A DNA stretch of 64,000 nt from Cryptomeria japonica. Lineage: Eukaryota; Streptophyta; Pinopsida; Cupressales; Cupressaceae. Both the position numbers and the translations under genes were made by a program. This document shows, one piece after another, positions 1 through 13,501 of this stretch. How positions within the stretch are numbered: position 1 is the stretch's first letter; every line of letters starts with the position of its first letter. Under the pieces are notes generated by a model, which saw only the letters and a list, made by a program, of their open reading frames with translations, did no database searches and was not told the DNA's origin. Location: the NCBI RefSeq assembly GCF_030272615.1, contig NC_081408.1, positions 613,652,977-613,716,976 on the forward strand, in the 5' to 3' direction.

Positions 1-2195
1 CCGAGATATGCAAAAATTGCCCTGCAAATGTCTCGTATCAGGCAAATCAATCTCTTGAAGGGATTGCTGAGAGTAAGGCCAAAAGGCAAGAATCGGGGTT
101 GAACTAGGTTCTAGTTCTACAAATCCTAGGATGAACCATTTGGGTGAGGATGGTGAAGATGGGGGTTTCAGGGAATCTGGGTCAACACATAATTCTATAG
201 CACGTAGACGAAACCACAGGTGGAGGAAACATTAATGCTTTCTTTCAACCTCGTCTACGCCGGGATCACAAACCACTTTGGGGAGTATAGGATGGAGGAA
301 AAATGTCACTGAACAAGCAAAGAAGGCAATTGCTAATTATTGGAACCCCTCTCACATGACATTCCATGCTTCCAGAAATCTATATTGGCAACCCATGGTA
401 GATGCTATTGCAGCTTTAGGTCTTGGGTTTCAAGCCTTATCTTATGAGTCATTGAGGGTTGGTATGGTAAAAGATGCAGTAGAGGATGCTCAAGATGTTG
501 TTAAAGAGCATCGGTTACAGTGGGCTATTACTGGTTGTAGCATCATGTCAGATGGTTGGACAGATAGAAGAAACCAAACTCTCATTAACTTCCTTGTCTC
601 TTGTGAGATTGACACTTTTTTTTTGAAATTTGTGGATGCATCGAATATAATGAAATCCACAAATGCATTTTTTGAGATGTATGACGTGGTAGTTAGGGAT
701 GTAGGGCCACAAAATGTGGTTCAATTTATCACAGACAATGCTGTTGCTTGTGTTGTTGCAGGGAGACTTCTAACAGATAAATACCCTTCTATGTTTTTTA
801 CGCCATGTGCATCACATTGCCTTGATCTAACCCTAGAGTACATTGGAAAAATTGAATGGGTTAAGGATGCATTTCAAAAGGCTCACATGGTTACCAAATT
901 TGTTTATAATCACATGAGGATTTTGGCTATCATGCGCTCTTTCACAGGAGACAAGGAGCTAGTTTGACCAAGGGTGACAAGATTTGCAACATATTTCCTT
1001 GCATTACAGAAACTATGTAAAAAAAAGGTAATTTGAGGCGAATGTTTGTTTTAACTGAGTGGATGGAGTCTAGGTTCACAACTCAAGCAAATGGTATAGC
1101 AGTGGCAGAGTACATGTATTCTACTACCTTTTGGGAATCAATTGAACAAATTGTAGAATTTTCAAAGCCTTTAGTAAAAGACTTGAGATTAGTGGATGGG
1201 GAAAACCCCCCCATTGGATATGTGTATGAGGCCATGGATAGAGCCAAGGAGGTGATAAGGAGTAAGCTAGGAAATAACAGGGATAGGTATATGCCGTTGT
1301 GGGACATAATTGATAGGAGATGGGATGGACAGATGCACACTCCTCTCCATGTTGCGGGATACTTGCTCAATCCTTTGTTATTCTATAAGACTTCATTCAT
1401 GGATATTGATGCTGAGATCAAACAAGGCTTCTTCAAGTGCATGGAAAAATTTGATGCGGCTGCAATAGAGTTGGAAGTGTACAAGCAAGCTAAGGGTTTT
1501 CTCTCTTCTAGGGCTGCATTGCAAAAGCAGGACGACCATCCAACCAGGTAGACTCTATAAACTTTTGATACTCTCTTTATTTTGCCAACATGGTCATTAA
1601 GTTTGTTAAAATTATAAGATATTCTTAGTCTTACAATATCATCTCCATATAATGTGTTTTTCAGCTGCATGGTGGGCTTCTTTTGGAGACAAAATACCAA
1701 ATTTAAGGTGGATGGCAGTGCGTATTTTGAGCCAACCATGCAGCTCATCAGTTTGTGAGCGTAATTGGAGTGTTTTCGAACACATACATTCCAAGAAACA
1801 CAACCGCCTATCACAACAACGGATGGATGACTTGGTATTCGTTCACCACAACCTCCGCTTGAAGATAAAGAAAGCTCAAGGTGAGAATATTAATATATAG
1901 TTGCAGTAGTTGAAATTGTATTCACTATTCATTGTGTTTCTCACTTGTAAGGCAAAGACTAATTTCTACAAGGGAAAAATCAGGAACTATTGAGGAAGAC
2001 TCGCCAATTGACCTCGATGAGATAGATCCAGAGTGTGAGTTGATTGTTGTTGTTGATGATGATGATGATGATACTTCGCTTGAGTCTGAAGATTTTGATC
2101 TCATGAGGGAAGTCAATTGGGATCGTGAATGGATTGAACGAGCTAAAAGAGGCTCTCACCCGGGAGCTTCATCATTAGAGCCTGCTGCCCTCTAG
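1..2195 (+). pseudogene. hAT-family transposase pseudogene (BED remnant, DUF659, hAT dimerisation domain)
   Basis: This is a degraded DNA-transposon transposase. Bases 3-110 keep a Cys-x2-Cys stretch (EICKNCPANVSYQ) like the end of a BED zinc finger. Bases 278-967 encode a DUF659-type core with the motifs SDGWTDRRNQTLINF, FITDNA and ASHCLDL. Bases 1033-1547 continue the protein. Bases 1665-1880 give the C-terminal hAT dimerisation motif (WWASFGDK, then SSVCERNWSVFEHIHSKK). Bases 1950-2195 encode an acidic tail with a run of Asp. A probable intron, GT at 1548 to AG at 1664, separates the last two blocks, but the frame across it does not join. There is an in-frame TGA at 967, a frameshift near 1025 and another near 265, so the copy is dead. 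I could not find terminal inverted repeats or an 8-bp target duplication, and the 5' end is cut by the window edge. Confidence 0.85.
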
Positions 2196-3560
2196 CATGT
2201 CATTGTCTACAGTTGATTTTTTGGAATTTCGTACTTAGTTTACAGGTTTGACTTTGTACAAAGTCTCAAACTATATTGTAATCGACATTTTGACAACTAT
2301 CACCATCTAGATATTATTCATGTTGTGGTATGTTTTTGTGCAATTTAATTAGCGATATGAATATAAACAACAAAAATCTATTTTCTACAATTCAAGTGTT
2401 GAAGTGTCTATTTTATTTGCCTACAATATCTCTATGCTATGGAAATGCCCTTAAATATAAAAAAAAGTAGTTTTTGATTGTTTTTCTGCAATTTTTTACG
2501 GTTTTTTGTAAATCTGATTTTTTCAAAAAATCCTGTACTTTTGTTTTGCCAATTAATTCCCCAAACAATTAATGCTTCTTTGGTACATAAGAGGCATTAA
2601 CTCCTCTGTCCTTGCCAACTTCGCGGACTGCATGCGTGGTAGTTCTGTCCTCACACCTTCCATAGCCTTCGATCTCCTTTATCTTCTGTTGATAGGCACC
2701 ACGGCAGTCTTTGTCCACTGCCATAACCTCTGCTCACTGTTAGCATCGTTCAAACGGGCCTCAGGTGAGATTCGAACATCTAACCCAGTATCAACATTTG
2801 GCGTGCAACAGCTCGGGCACTGCGGGGTCAACCCCCATATATTATCATATATTATCATATTAATATCTTTTATGTTTCTTATGTATATTTATATATATTA
2901 TAAATGGATATTAGATATATTTTTAATTTTAGTATATTTATTTATTATTTATGAAAGAAAAGCCTTATATAATTTTTATATGTTTTTGTATGGACAAACC
3001 CAACCCCCCCCTTTTTTTTGACCAAAGTTGCAAACCAGAATTTGAGCCAGTACCAGGACTGGTAACTTATTTATTCATTGATACCAGTTTTCTCTCAAGC
3101 ATTTTGTCAGGATTCACTTGCTTTCAGCAGGCTTTTACAGTTTGCATACATAATTATCAGTACAGTCACAAATAATAGATTTGAGAAAATACAGAATTCA
3201 ATTATATTTTGATGTATTTCCATGAACCTTCCATTTGGTTCTCTGGAGGATGCTGCTAAAGGTTTCTATATATAACTTTACACTTGTTAAATGCATTTTC
3301 TTAAGAATGTCCAAGCCTTTATTAACAATTCCAGTTTGTATATATTCTTCAGTAATCTTATTTCATGGCACCACACCTCGAGTCATTTTTTCAAAGACCT
3401 TGTTTTCCAAAACATGTGACAATTTCACTTGAAAAATCGCTGTACTTCATTTGTTTCAATTTTTCTCGGCTGGTTTGTATAAATAAAATCTCAACGTAAA
3501 CTAGGAACTGTCATCTATGTTATATGGTACTCAATAGTGATTCTAGACATCCATATCATC
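2196..3560. other. Intergenic, no gene recognised
   Basis: No coding similarity was recognised. Bases 2570-2840 are less AT-rich and contain TTTGGCG near 2808, which faintly resembles a retrotransposon LTR/primer-site junction. The following 120 bases are almost pure A/T. Treated as unclassified repeat debris. Confidence 0.4.
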
Positions 3561-3566
3561 GTAATA

Positions 3567-5215
3567 TTTTTTTTTATAATTTATGGGGCTCTATTAAGGG
3601 GGCCCATCCCACAACTAACAGACTACAGCTAAACATGCAACGGCAGTATAATAACATTTTCAACTCATCTATAGAAAATAGCAGAAGGCAGCTGCCTATA
3701 TAAAAAACTACAAAACAACTTATATCCAATAACTATCAGTAAAATATTAATGAACCTTTACTAACTGATCAAGATCAACCAAAGCAAATCAACACAGCCC
3801 GATTAAGATTATCTAGGACAAGTGAGAGACAACCCAACATGCCATTCCATCTGGAGGAGGAGACGTCAACCAGTGGTTGTGGACCCTGTTATAAAAACCA
3901 TTGTTTGACACCACAACCAACTCAAGAGAGGGCACATTGGAACCTACTGCTAGCTCCAAGCCAAATAATTTGAAATCCTGAATCAACTCTGCCCACTAGC
4001 TGGCACCAAATGATCATTCTCCAAGAGGGGCATACTATACTGGTATACCCACTTGTCAGCTCCATGACACCTCTATGCTGTGAGACCACCGTGTGCTTTA
4101 TCAACAGTCAAAGATCCTGGCAAAACTTTTCAATCTTCTGCATATCCATCATTAAATCTTGCACAGTGGTATATCTGCCTCCACCATCTCCATAGGCTCT
4201 TTACCCTTGACTACTGCCACTGAAGGCCCTACTAGAAAAAAACCCATATTGCCGTCATCTTGAAGATCCATTTCCATTGGGGCTCTCCCACACAACTTTA
4301 TACACAGCCACCATTCTCAATTGCATAGGAATTCTTCCATTATAGAATCCCGTGAGTGGACCATTGTCTCCAATTCCATCTTGACCTAAGATGGCTTTGA
4401 TTACATTTAGCTTCCCAACACTGTTACAATAGAGTATATTTTTCAAGCAGTGATCTGCTACCTTCCTATAGCGATACAGATTCTTAGCACCTCTTGAGCC
4501 ACCATTAGAAGCATGCCTACACAGACCAATTGAATCATCTGAGAAAGCTGACAACTCTACATATGCCCATACAGTATGCCTTAAGGACAACTTAAAACCA
4601 TGTTACCACATCTCTAAAATAACTCGCTCAAAACTGAAGGAGAAACCTTGCTCAAATAGATGTAATTAACAAAACATAAACAATAGGACAAATCATATAA
4701 TTCATCATCAAGGATGTCTTCGTGCACTAATCAAGGGCTTTACACAAAGCAAAATAAAATTCTGCTAGCAAAAATCAATTGCTAAGGGGATTGATTATTG
4801 TCTTACAATGTTGCAAGTTTATGCCATTCATTCATCTCCCTGTTCTTTATGCAAGTGACCTCTTTAAAATTAACTGCTCCATTTGCCAAGAAATCCACAA
4901 CACCTTTACTGAAGAAAATTTGGAATTCCAATATGATAGTTTTTCATTGGCGCCCTTACTTCCAATTAGGACAGATTGCTTATTCACCGCATTTATAATA
5001 ACCTATGAATCATCATCTATTTCACTTGAATGATATCTTTACATATATGTAGCCTGAAGACCCGAAAGGAGAGCTTCCATCTCTGCTTTTGCCTTGGAAT
5101 TTAGAGCCCCCCAGCAAAGTAGCCTTGAGAATCTCTAATCACAAATCCTACTTTTGTAAAACCCAGATTGACCTTGGATTCACCCTTCCCTTTGGTGCCG
5201 ACCATTTTCATTACA
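3567..5215 (-). pseudogene. LINE 3' end with RNase H domain (degraded)
   Basis: Read on the minus strand, 5215-4800 encodes an RNase H domain of the kind found at the end of plant LINE ORF2 proteins: VGFVIRDSQGYFAGGL, then after a one-base shift NSKAKAEMEALLSGLQATYM, then a DS-VIINAVN segment. The conserved Glu and the third Asp are visible. Several stops interrupt it. The minus-strand sequence then runs about 1.2 kb to a T8-T9 run at 3567-3577 on the plus strand, which would be the poly(A) tail of the inserted element. An open segment at 4590-4255 (minus) lies in this 3' part and was not recognised. The element is 5'-truncated and no reverse transcriptase is visible. Confidence 0.6.
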
Positions 5216-6700
5216 ATTTACAACCAATATTTGTATTTTCTCTTACACCATGAACAGGAGTATGACTGCAATACTGATCACCAGCAATATTGCTTGATTC
5301 CTCTGCCCTAATATATTAAAATTAATTTCAGTAGCTCCTTTGCCTGTCAATGTGATATTCATGGAACTTGAAAGAATGAGGAAGGATGTATATTGCATTC
5401 AATGTCTTTGTAATGACACAAGCAAATGTTATAAGGGGAAGATTATTCTTATGCATTTCTTAAAGCCAAAAAAAGAAGCATCCAGAAACTCGGCTAAATA
5501 CATAAAATCCAAATTTGCTTATTTATTTAGCTCGTACATTTTTTTGTTTATTTCTGGCAAATGGTACTCCTTGTAAACAAGCTTGTTCTTTGATGGAAAG
5601 CAAAAAGTTTCGAGGTATGAAGCACTTACATTATTATTCCATACATGTGGTTGAAAGATCATGTAGGGATGCTTGCAATGATTGCAGGCAGAGTTTTTCT
5701 TCACCTGTGGCAGCTGTATTTGTTTAAATTTTAAAAATCTATTAGTCTTTTTCCAAGAAGCTCACTGTTTTGCTACCCACCAATGATTTCAGTTCATCGC
5801 ATGTACCAGCCTTGGATCTTTATGTAATTGTCACCCTAGCAACATTCGCATTGGAATTGTTGCAACATCCTCTGAAAAAGCTTTGTGATTTCTTCAATTT
5901 TCAACAGCAAATTACCACTCAAAAATACTTTCTTGATTTCTAACCAGATCAACATGCATCTTGCCAATCTGTCAGCAGGAATCACCTGCTATATGGCACT
6001 TTTTCTTCTCAAGAATCCATACTGAAGACATGAATATGTCATCAAGGTTTGCCATAACACAGCAAATACTTCAGGTTTATTTTGTGGTCATCGGCATCTT
6101 TTATTATTTTATTCTTATATCCCTCCTGTTGTATTATTTTTTGTGATTTAATTTTCTTTTTTTGGAAGATGGCATGTATCTAGTAGATCTCAAAATCTAA
6201 CAATCAAGGACTAAAATACAAGTGCTTCTGACCACCTTTCCATAGGTGGAATGAAGCAAATTAAAGTCAGGATCCTTCGTAAGGTCAGTGCCAAATTGGG
6301 GGAAACAAAAACCAAAAAGGTATAATTTTAAAACTGCAAATCACAATAAAGATAATGCAAAGTCATAACAGCACAACAGGGATAGCCGTCTAAGAAAATC
6401 TTCCCAAATCCGTAAGCATGTTCATCTGCTTTCTGATTCTAATGGTCAAAACTTTTGATAGAGTCACCGAAAATGTGTCTCAATAAATATAATTTTACAC
6501 AATGGAGAATAACAAATGAAGATAGATATCTAAACATATTATCTTTGAAGAAATAAAGGGAAAAAACACTTGAAGAAAGAATCATGTTTATATAACTGTT
6601 GCTGCTATCTTGCGTATCTCTAAAATTGTAGATGACATTTAGAGTCCGTCAACAATCTAAAAGGCATAAAAATCAGAAATATGCAGTGTTTGGTCCAGAT
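5216..6700. other. Intergenic, no gene recognised
   Basis: Only short open frames occur and none gives recognisable similarity. A minus-strand frame at 5704-5519 starts with a Cys-x2-Cys pair but nothing follows it. The block may be the upstream continuation of the LINE remnant to its left, but I see no reverse transcriptase motif. Confidence 0.4.
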
Positions 6701-6719
6701 AAGTATTGCACTGCAAATG

Positions 6720-7600
6720 TTTACGATACCTTGCAGGAGTCTTTTTATCTTCATTCTTGGATACTCCTCCAATGAGTCTAATGAGAACTGATACATTCTC
6801 CTTGGTTCCCACACTGCTGTTCTCGGCCATCTAAACATGGAGTTCCCCTTTCAATTAATGAGACAGGCATTGGTTCGAGTCTTGCACCTCTCAGAAGTGG
6901 CTGCAATTCTACATAGAATTAATAGAACTCTACTAGCAACATTATATATCTCCTCTCGGGGAAGACTACAGAATTGAATATGTGCTTTGCCTTTATGAAC
7001 CTAACATGAATGGCCTCTGCAAATGACAAATGATACAAAACCATTGCTTCATCCTGCCTTGCTGTCTCTGCAGTCCATCTGAGCATTGGGATCAGAGTTC
7101 AATTTCAGTCTTGTTTACACCATTTATCACAAGGTTCAAGCTTGCTTCTGCTGCATTTTCTTTTGTGCCTCTTGATTATCCATGTTCAGAACAATGATTG
7201 GGTAAAGAATTGCTCCTGAATCGACAATGCTTACAGTAGTATGATTCTTCAAAGAAAGATTCGCCTATAGAGAAACAGCATTGCTCTGTATTTCTGGATA
7301 TTTTGATGTCAAAAGAATCATAAGAGCTGAAATCATCTTGTGATTAGAAAGAGCAAGTCTTAGTTGCTGGAGGAAGGGGGAGATGGAAATTTATTGAAGG
7401 TAAATTATAATCAACACTAGTGCACCCCATATCAATTGCTATTGCCAAATAAAAAACAGGTTGCTTTGGAGTGTAACAATGAAATGGATCTTCAACACTC
7501 TGTGGAGCTACTTCCAGAATCAAAGTTATCAGTTTCCACAATCATGCCTTGCACAACTCCCAAGCGAAAGGCAGCTTGCAGCTTCACCTCAAAATCAGCC
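6720..7600 (-). pseudogene. U-box/ARM-repeat E3 ubiquitin ligase (PUB-type) pseudogene fragment
   Basis: Read on the minus strand, 7345-7150 encodes two armadillo-like repeats: ISALMILLTSKYPEIQSNAV, a stop, then NLSLKNHTTVSIVDSGAI and MDNQEAQ. About 40 codons on, in another frame, comes DEAMVLYHLSFAE followed by HVRFIKAKHI. Nearer 6900, SRVLLILCRIAA and, around 6800, TKENVSVLIRLIGG follow. This order matches the ARM region of plant U-box E3 ligases of the PUB38-41 type, which pass ubiquitin from an E2 to substrates bound by the ARM repeats. The subgroup is from memory of the family. The U-box itself is not visible upstream (7600-8300). In-frame stops and at least two frameshifts show that it is dead. 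Whether it is a retrocopy or a decayed gene cannot be told. Confidence 0.65.
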
Positions 7601-10110
7601 AAAAGCTAGGCCAAAATAATTTTCATGTAATAAATTTGTGTCAGTGAACTGCAACCCCACAATTTTGATATTTTAAGTAAAGGAAAGAGGAATTTTTTAA
7701 TTGGGAGGATGATTTCACCCCTTAGATCTGTGTGGTAGTGTGCACTCATAAATGAAAACTTTTCCTCCATATTCTAGAACGTTGTATTATCTGAGCTCGA
7801 TAGGGGGCTGAATTTTTCCTAGAAAGGAATTAAGGGCTGTAGTCTACAAAGTCCAACAGCACATTCAATGTTTTGGGGCTTTTAGTTTCTATATTTCTGC
7901 AAGACCAGAGAAAGTTCCCATTTGAGGATATAGTTAGATTGTCTCTTGGTTATTACAAAGTAAAACTCTTTATTATGTGAATGTTAGATGCTTCCTTCAA
8001 TGCATTAAGTCATCTGGCAGAGTCCCATTCTTAAGTTATTGTTTTAGAGACTACAACAGAAAGCGAACTTTTCACTTTTATATACTTTACTTGCAAGTGT
8101 CTTATGTAATCCTGTAGGATTCTTTTGATCCCTGATGTTTTCGTTTCATTTGTGAATGATACTTAAAATTTGGAACTTTATGACCAAATATCGGTAGATG
8201 GGCATTAAATGTTTTCCAGAGAATATTACAAATTCTCATGATCTGTATTGATCTGATTAACTTCCACAAGTAGTGCTGCCTATTCTCCAAAGTATATTTG
8301 TAAGCCACATCTCCATGTCATTAGTGAGAAGTGATTTCTATTTCATCTTTTTCTGTTTCTCTACAGGTTGACATTCTTGCATTAGGGTTAAACCAATCCC
8401 AGCTTCTAAGGTGACATTATTGTTTAATGAATAGTTTGGAAGAATCAAGCATGGAGTATGGATGACACAGAAATGTTTGTCCAAATCAAGGTATCTGTGG
8501 ACAAACAACAAATCTAAGTGGCATCACCAGTAACTTCCAATTCAAGTTATCTTAAAGCTGTGTTTGGAGTAAGTTTAAAGCATCCAGTCAACTAACTTCA
8601 TGATCTTATTGCTGATTCCAATTTTTGTGTTGATAATGTTTCTTTTTAGAACAAGTGATCACATATATTTTACAAATTTCTCCTTGGACTAAAGCTCTTA
8701 TTTGGTGACGGTACCCTGAATTGGATGGTAAAGATTCCACCTCACAAGCAATTTTATCCTCAAGCATCTCACTACTATCATCAAATGAAGTCCCTCAAAT
8801 GCTTTTTCCCTCGCGCACTTTTGCTTTTGCTTCCATTGGCCATTTCAATGCTTCTCTTTCAAAATCAACAATCTTTACCAAAATCATGGGCTCCGTATCA
8901 TCAATAATCCAATCTTATGAATTCAAGTCAATCACGTAATGAGTCTCTTATAACCTCCATTTTTTTAATGTGGAAACAAAGGTTGTGTTGTGCAAAATAT
9001 GAGGTCATTGTAGTGCTTCCGGGTCAATAAATTATGTTCTATTAAAATGGGCCTCAAATGTGCTTTAGTTGCACTGACTTTAAGGGTCACAAGGTTGAGA
9101 TGAGAGGCAGATGCCAATTTTTGGTGTTTTTGATATGAGAAGTATACTAGAAAATATAGCTTTATGACAGAACCAAACACTCCCCCCCCCCACCCTCTCT
9201 CTGTCTCTCTCTATACAGCTTTGGCTTCATGTTTGATTCATTTCTCATGGAATGATTTCTTCAAACATGGAAATTGTTGAATTTTTATCATATTTTAGAG
9301 CCTCATAAAATTCTACACTTGTAATTATAATTATACAATTCATTACCGTTTGATGAAAGGAAGCATTGAGTTGTTCATAGTTGTGCAGGATTGTCTGTTA
9401 TGTCCTAGAGCAAGAAATCCGTGTCAAGTTCATATGCTGAATTAGAATTTTATATAATATCATAATATGACAATCAAATTAATTTTAGAGAGATGGTAAT
9501 TTTTTTCCATTAACATGATATGCGATTGATTGCAACACAAATTGTTGTTTGTATAAAATACTCCACTTACTAAGCCCACATGCAACTCAACAAAAAAATG
9601 CTTATACTCAATAATGGATTAAATGAATGGACACCAGATTATGGTCAAATTACTTTCTGGTTCATAGTTTTTACTAGATATTTCATTAATAGTTAAATTG
9701 ATAATAGGTTACTTGTTAGATTGGAGGAAAGGAGTAATATTGCCCAAAAGTATTTAGTTGCTTGAAATGTGTATGGGGCGAAACTTATGTTCAGTATCAA
9801 AAAATCCCATATCAATCAGTATCCATACATTTTTCAATCATTATTTGATTTAGTTAAATTAAGCACAAGGGTTCAACACTTAAAAATGTAAGAGATTACG
9901 ACAACAAGAAACCAGAGACTCCATTGCAATAATAAATCGACTCAAATAACACCTTAAACAATATGATATATTTTTGTTTACAAGTACGTTGCATTTGAAT
10001 TTTTTTGAGAAGAATGCCTAGAGAAGAATGCCTAGTTCTTAACAGTATTCCGTCCACAACAATATAAGTTTTACTGGTGTTCTGAAGGCTTTCATTTATT
10101 TATTTTTCAC
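7601..10110. other. Intergenic, no gene recognised
   Basis: No coding similarity was seen. A C10 run followed by a CT-rich stretch at about 9181-9216 is simple sequence. The rest is AT-rich with short open frames only. Confidence 0.45.
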
Positions 10111-10552
10111 AAGAAATAGAAACAGATTGTGTAGTTATAAATGTTGCATGCATTGTCTTAATACGTTTTCAAAAAGAAACGAAAAGATTGCACGTGCCTT
10201 GCAAATAGTTTAAGTTCTAATATTTCATGCAGAGTAATATATAAAACTATAAATAGGTATTTTATATTATGAATATCAAAACTATAAATAACACAGTGAA
10301 CTAAAGTAAATAAATAATTAAACTAACAAAAAAGAAATAGAAACAGATTGTATAGATATAAATGTTGCATGCATTGTCTTAATACGTTTTCAAAAAGAAA
10401 CGAAAAGATTGCATGTGCCTTATAAATAGTTAAAGTTCTATATTTCATGCAGAGTAATATATAAAACTATAAATAGGTATTTTATATTATGAATATCAAA
10501 ACTATAAATAACACAGTGAACTAAAGTAAATAAATAATTAAACTAACAAAAA
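10111..10552. repeat. Tandem duplication, two 221-bp units
   Basis: The block starting AAGAAATAGAAACAGATTG at 10111 recurs at 10332. The two units are nearly identical over their whole length; they differ at a few positions such as CACGTGCC versus CATGTGCC. No coding content is evident. High identity implies a recent duplication. Confidence 0.9.
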
Positions 10553-11249
10553 ATTGGAGATGTCTTTCATTAGTATTTCCGTATGCTATAAGCTAAGGTT
10601 TACACTTACGAGATAAATCATAGCAGTTTGACTTGAGCATCTCTTGCAATTTTTACAATGGCCTTGTAGAAAACGTCGAACATAAGAGAGTGATGGAAAT
10701 GCGATTCATATGTATTTTCATTAGTAGGATCCATGAAATTTTACAGTCACTAACTCCTTGGAATGCGTTTAGAAATTTCTAAGATGGAAGTACATATTTA
10801 TCCTACAATATTCCTTCCACTGCATTTTGTGGTTTCCTTCCAATTTCCATATAATAGTGTTAACTATCTTTAAATTTTGGCATATGACAATAGATTTATC
10901 TAATATTTTCAGGCCTCACTCAAGAATACGATCAATGCATGCCTATTCTAAACATTGGTATTTTTGTCAAAAAGACCATTGTTGACTTTTCTTACGGAAG
11001 AATTTCGTGGTTATTTCCCTTTTCGTTCTCATGTAAATTCATGGTTGCTTATACGAGGAACAACCATGAATTTAATTACAAACAACCATGAATTTAGAGA
11101 GTTTCCCAGTGGCTGTCTAATGCTAATGCTAGTGTTTGTGTCGTTGCTCTCTAGTTTGTTGTTTTGTAAGGTTTAGGGCCCTTTTCTTGCTAAAGTAATA
11201 AAAAACAATCATGAATTTAGAGAGTTTCCCCATGAATTCATTAGTAATG
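10553..11249. other. Intergenic, no gene recognised
   Basis: The 16-base string ATGAATTTAGAGAGTTTCCC (20 bases including the start) occurs at about 11088 and again at about 11212, so a short local duplication is present. No coding similarity was recognised. Confidence 0.4.
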
Positions 11250-11965
11250 AGATTGTTGATCAAAAGTTAGCATATGTAGAGATGAGTCATTGATATATGC
11301 AAGGGGTTGTGCCATTGGACGTGAAGCAATTAATTTGGCAAGTGGTGGTACTAAGATGGGCATAACACAACGTGTGTGCGATAATTGATGTGAGCTACGA
11401 GATTAGAAGCCGATGTGGAGGTGGTGGGCTTGAACAACGAGGATATATTAAATCTTGCCATAAGAAGGATTTTACAAGCCATCAAATGAAAGTTCTTCCA
11501 ATGACATGTAAGAAAAGAGGAGATCAATAGGGTCGTTGTTGCAACATGAGATCAATAATGTTGCAAACAATCATGATTTGATATCATTACACAAAGTTGA
11601 TGTGGAAGGGAATGAAGATCATATTGGTTGAGGACCAATAAGTATTGTGAATATTAAATAAGGTCATGGGAGTACATTGAAACACAAGTTGAGCTAATGA
11701 GTTAGATGTACACTTGATAGAGCACCATGAACATTCAAACTAGAGATTGAGTGAAGGATGCAAACATAAACAAACAATGTTTAGATAAAGTGTGCGAGTT
11801 GAAATGAGATCTTTGATTGATTATTGATGATATTATGAAGTAGAGCAAATGTCTAGAGAGGACTAGAATGAGGTGGAAGTTTAAAAAAGTGGGTCCCCAT
11901 TTGACAAGGAAATGGATTGTATTGTACAAGCCACACCAAATGTTAATTCTATGGGGAGAACATTG
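11250..11965 (+). repeat. Dispersed repeat, related to the block at 29.1-30.1 kb
   Basis: This stretch shares ordered similarity with 29143-30125. Common landmarks are GGTTGTGCCATT / GGTTGTGCATT, CTTGCAAGTGGTGG-like text, GTGAAGG..CAAACATAAACAAACAA, and GTGGGTCCCCATTTGACAAGGAAATGGA versus its counterpart ending AGAGGAAATGGATG. It reads as an old retroelement fragment, but no protein domain could be recognised in any frame. Confidence 0.5.
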
Positions 11966-13501
11966 TAAAATGTTTCAAACTCAAAATGAAAGAGAAAACA
12001 TTAAACGAAAGAAAATAATTACACTAGTAATTTTATTCATATATGAATTAAATTAAGCTTAGAACGAGATTCACTAGGCTTCTTTTAATTAAATTGTGTG
12101 TATGCACAAGTTCAAATACTCTTGTCTATGTTTGTGAGGATTAACATTATGGAATAAGAAATTAGATAGATGAAAGAATTCAACCTTGCCCATACACTTG
12201 GACATTGTTTTATTGCACGAACATTTATAGCCCTAGTGGAGTTATTTTTGGCCCCTCTTGAGGCATAGCTCTATTGTTCGCCATGTGCCTATAGCTTCGA
12301 TAGAAATACCTAAATCACCCAAAGAAATTAAAATATCTTGATATTCATTTCATTTCTATTCAATGTCTTGCATAGGTTAGGCACCACCACTAGCATTCCA
12401 AAGGGTCATTTAGAAAAAAAAATTGGTTTATTGCTTAAAACCATGAGTTAACCTTACAAGCTATAAGATGAAATATGTTTGATCAAGTATCAATGATTAA
12501 ATGCAACTACCTTACATACTTAACAAGATTAAAATGATTTAGATAGGCCTAACAAAGCGCGAGAAATGGTTTTATTCTATTTAAAGCTTCTCAATAAGAA
12601 GATGGATTGAAACTATTTTGAAATGTTCTTCGAACAAAGTGTAGCAAGAATTGAAGGAACATGCACAAATTAAAAAACAATGCAAACTAAAAGCACACAA
12701 AATAAAATAAACCAACTACTTGAAACCTAAAATTTACAAAACTTCTTAAACTAATTTTACATTGTATAAGAGTTGGAAAGATAGGTCTCAAGGTTACTCT
12801 TGCTTTGCTTTCCTAAAACATTTACTAGAAGTAGTTGTAACATCTTCGAATTTGGTAACTATCAATTCCTATTGTAAAGGTTCAAAATTAGGATACATAT
12901 TATTTCATATTAATAGTTGAAGCAGTTTGTGATTGTCTTGGTTAATCCAAAAACATGTTTCAATCATAAACCAACATAATTAAATTGAAAATTAAATCAA
13001 CAATGTTTAGGGAAGCAATTAAAGTATTATTTGTTATCATTAATTTGTTGAATGAACTTGCTTACTCAATCCTTAATGTCCATGTCCATATGCTATGTAG
13101 TGAGAAGTAACTTTGTTAAGTCTAAAATTATGAACCCTATGCTATAGTTAGCCTTAATGGGATCAACCATGGACTATGGTTTGTTTTAACTCCGAAGATC
13201 CTTGGACAAACATGGAGAGGTATCCATTAGCAGAGAATTTAGCCAATTCTCATCATGAGATAACTATTTTATTTCCTTAATCTTCACTAATGCCATTAGA
13301 ATGAACAAATAGTCATTTTATCTATTTAGTAGAGCTGTGAGCTCTTGACAAGGGGACTTGTTAGGTAATGGATATGATCAACCAAAACAATAGGGGCGAG
13401 GATTAAAATTCTAATTAATAGAAAGTGTTTGAAAAGAGGAGACAAGATTGTGATTTAAGTAAAAATTGTGGGAAAATTCTAGGAATATAAACTCGAGGCA
13501 T
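11966..13501. other. Intergenic, no gene recognised
   Basis: AT-rich sequence with many stops in all frames. Nothing recognised. Confidence 0.4.

Noticed and set aside
1925-2116. Minus-strand Ser-rich frame
   Set aside because: Antisense of the Asp-rich tail of the hAT transposase.
2560-2850. tRNA-like or LTR/primer-site-like text (GATTCGAAC, TTTGGCG)
   Set aside because: No cloverleaf can be drawn, and no LTR ends or duplication were found.
6620-6838. Possible motor-protein N-terminus (KENVSVLIRL)
   Set aside because: The upstream ARM-repeat segments in order explain this stretch better.
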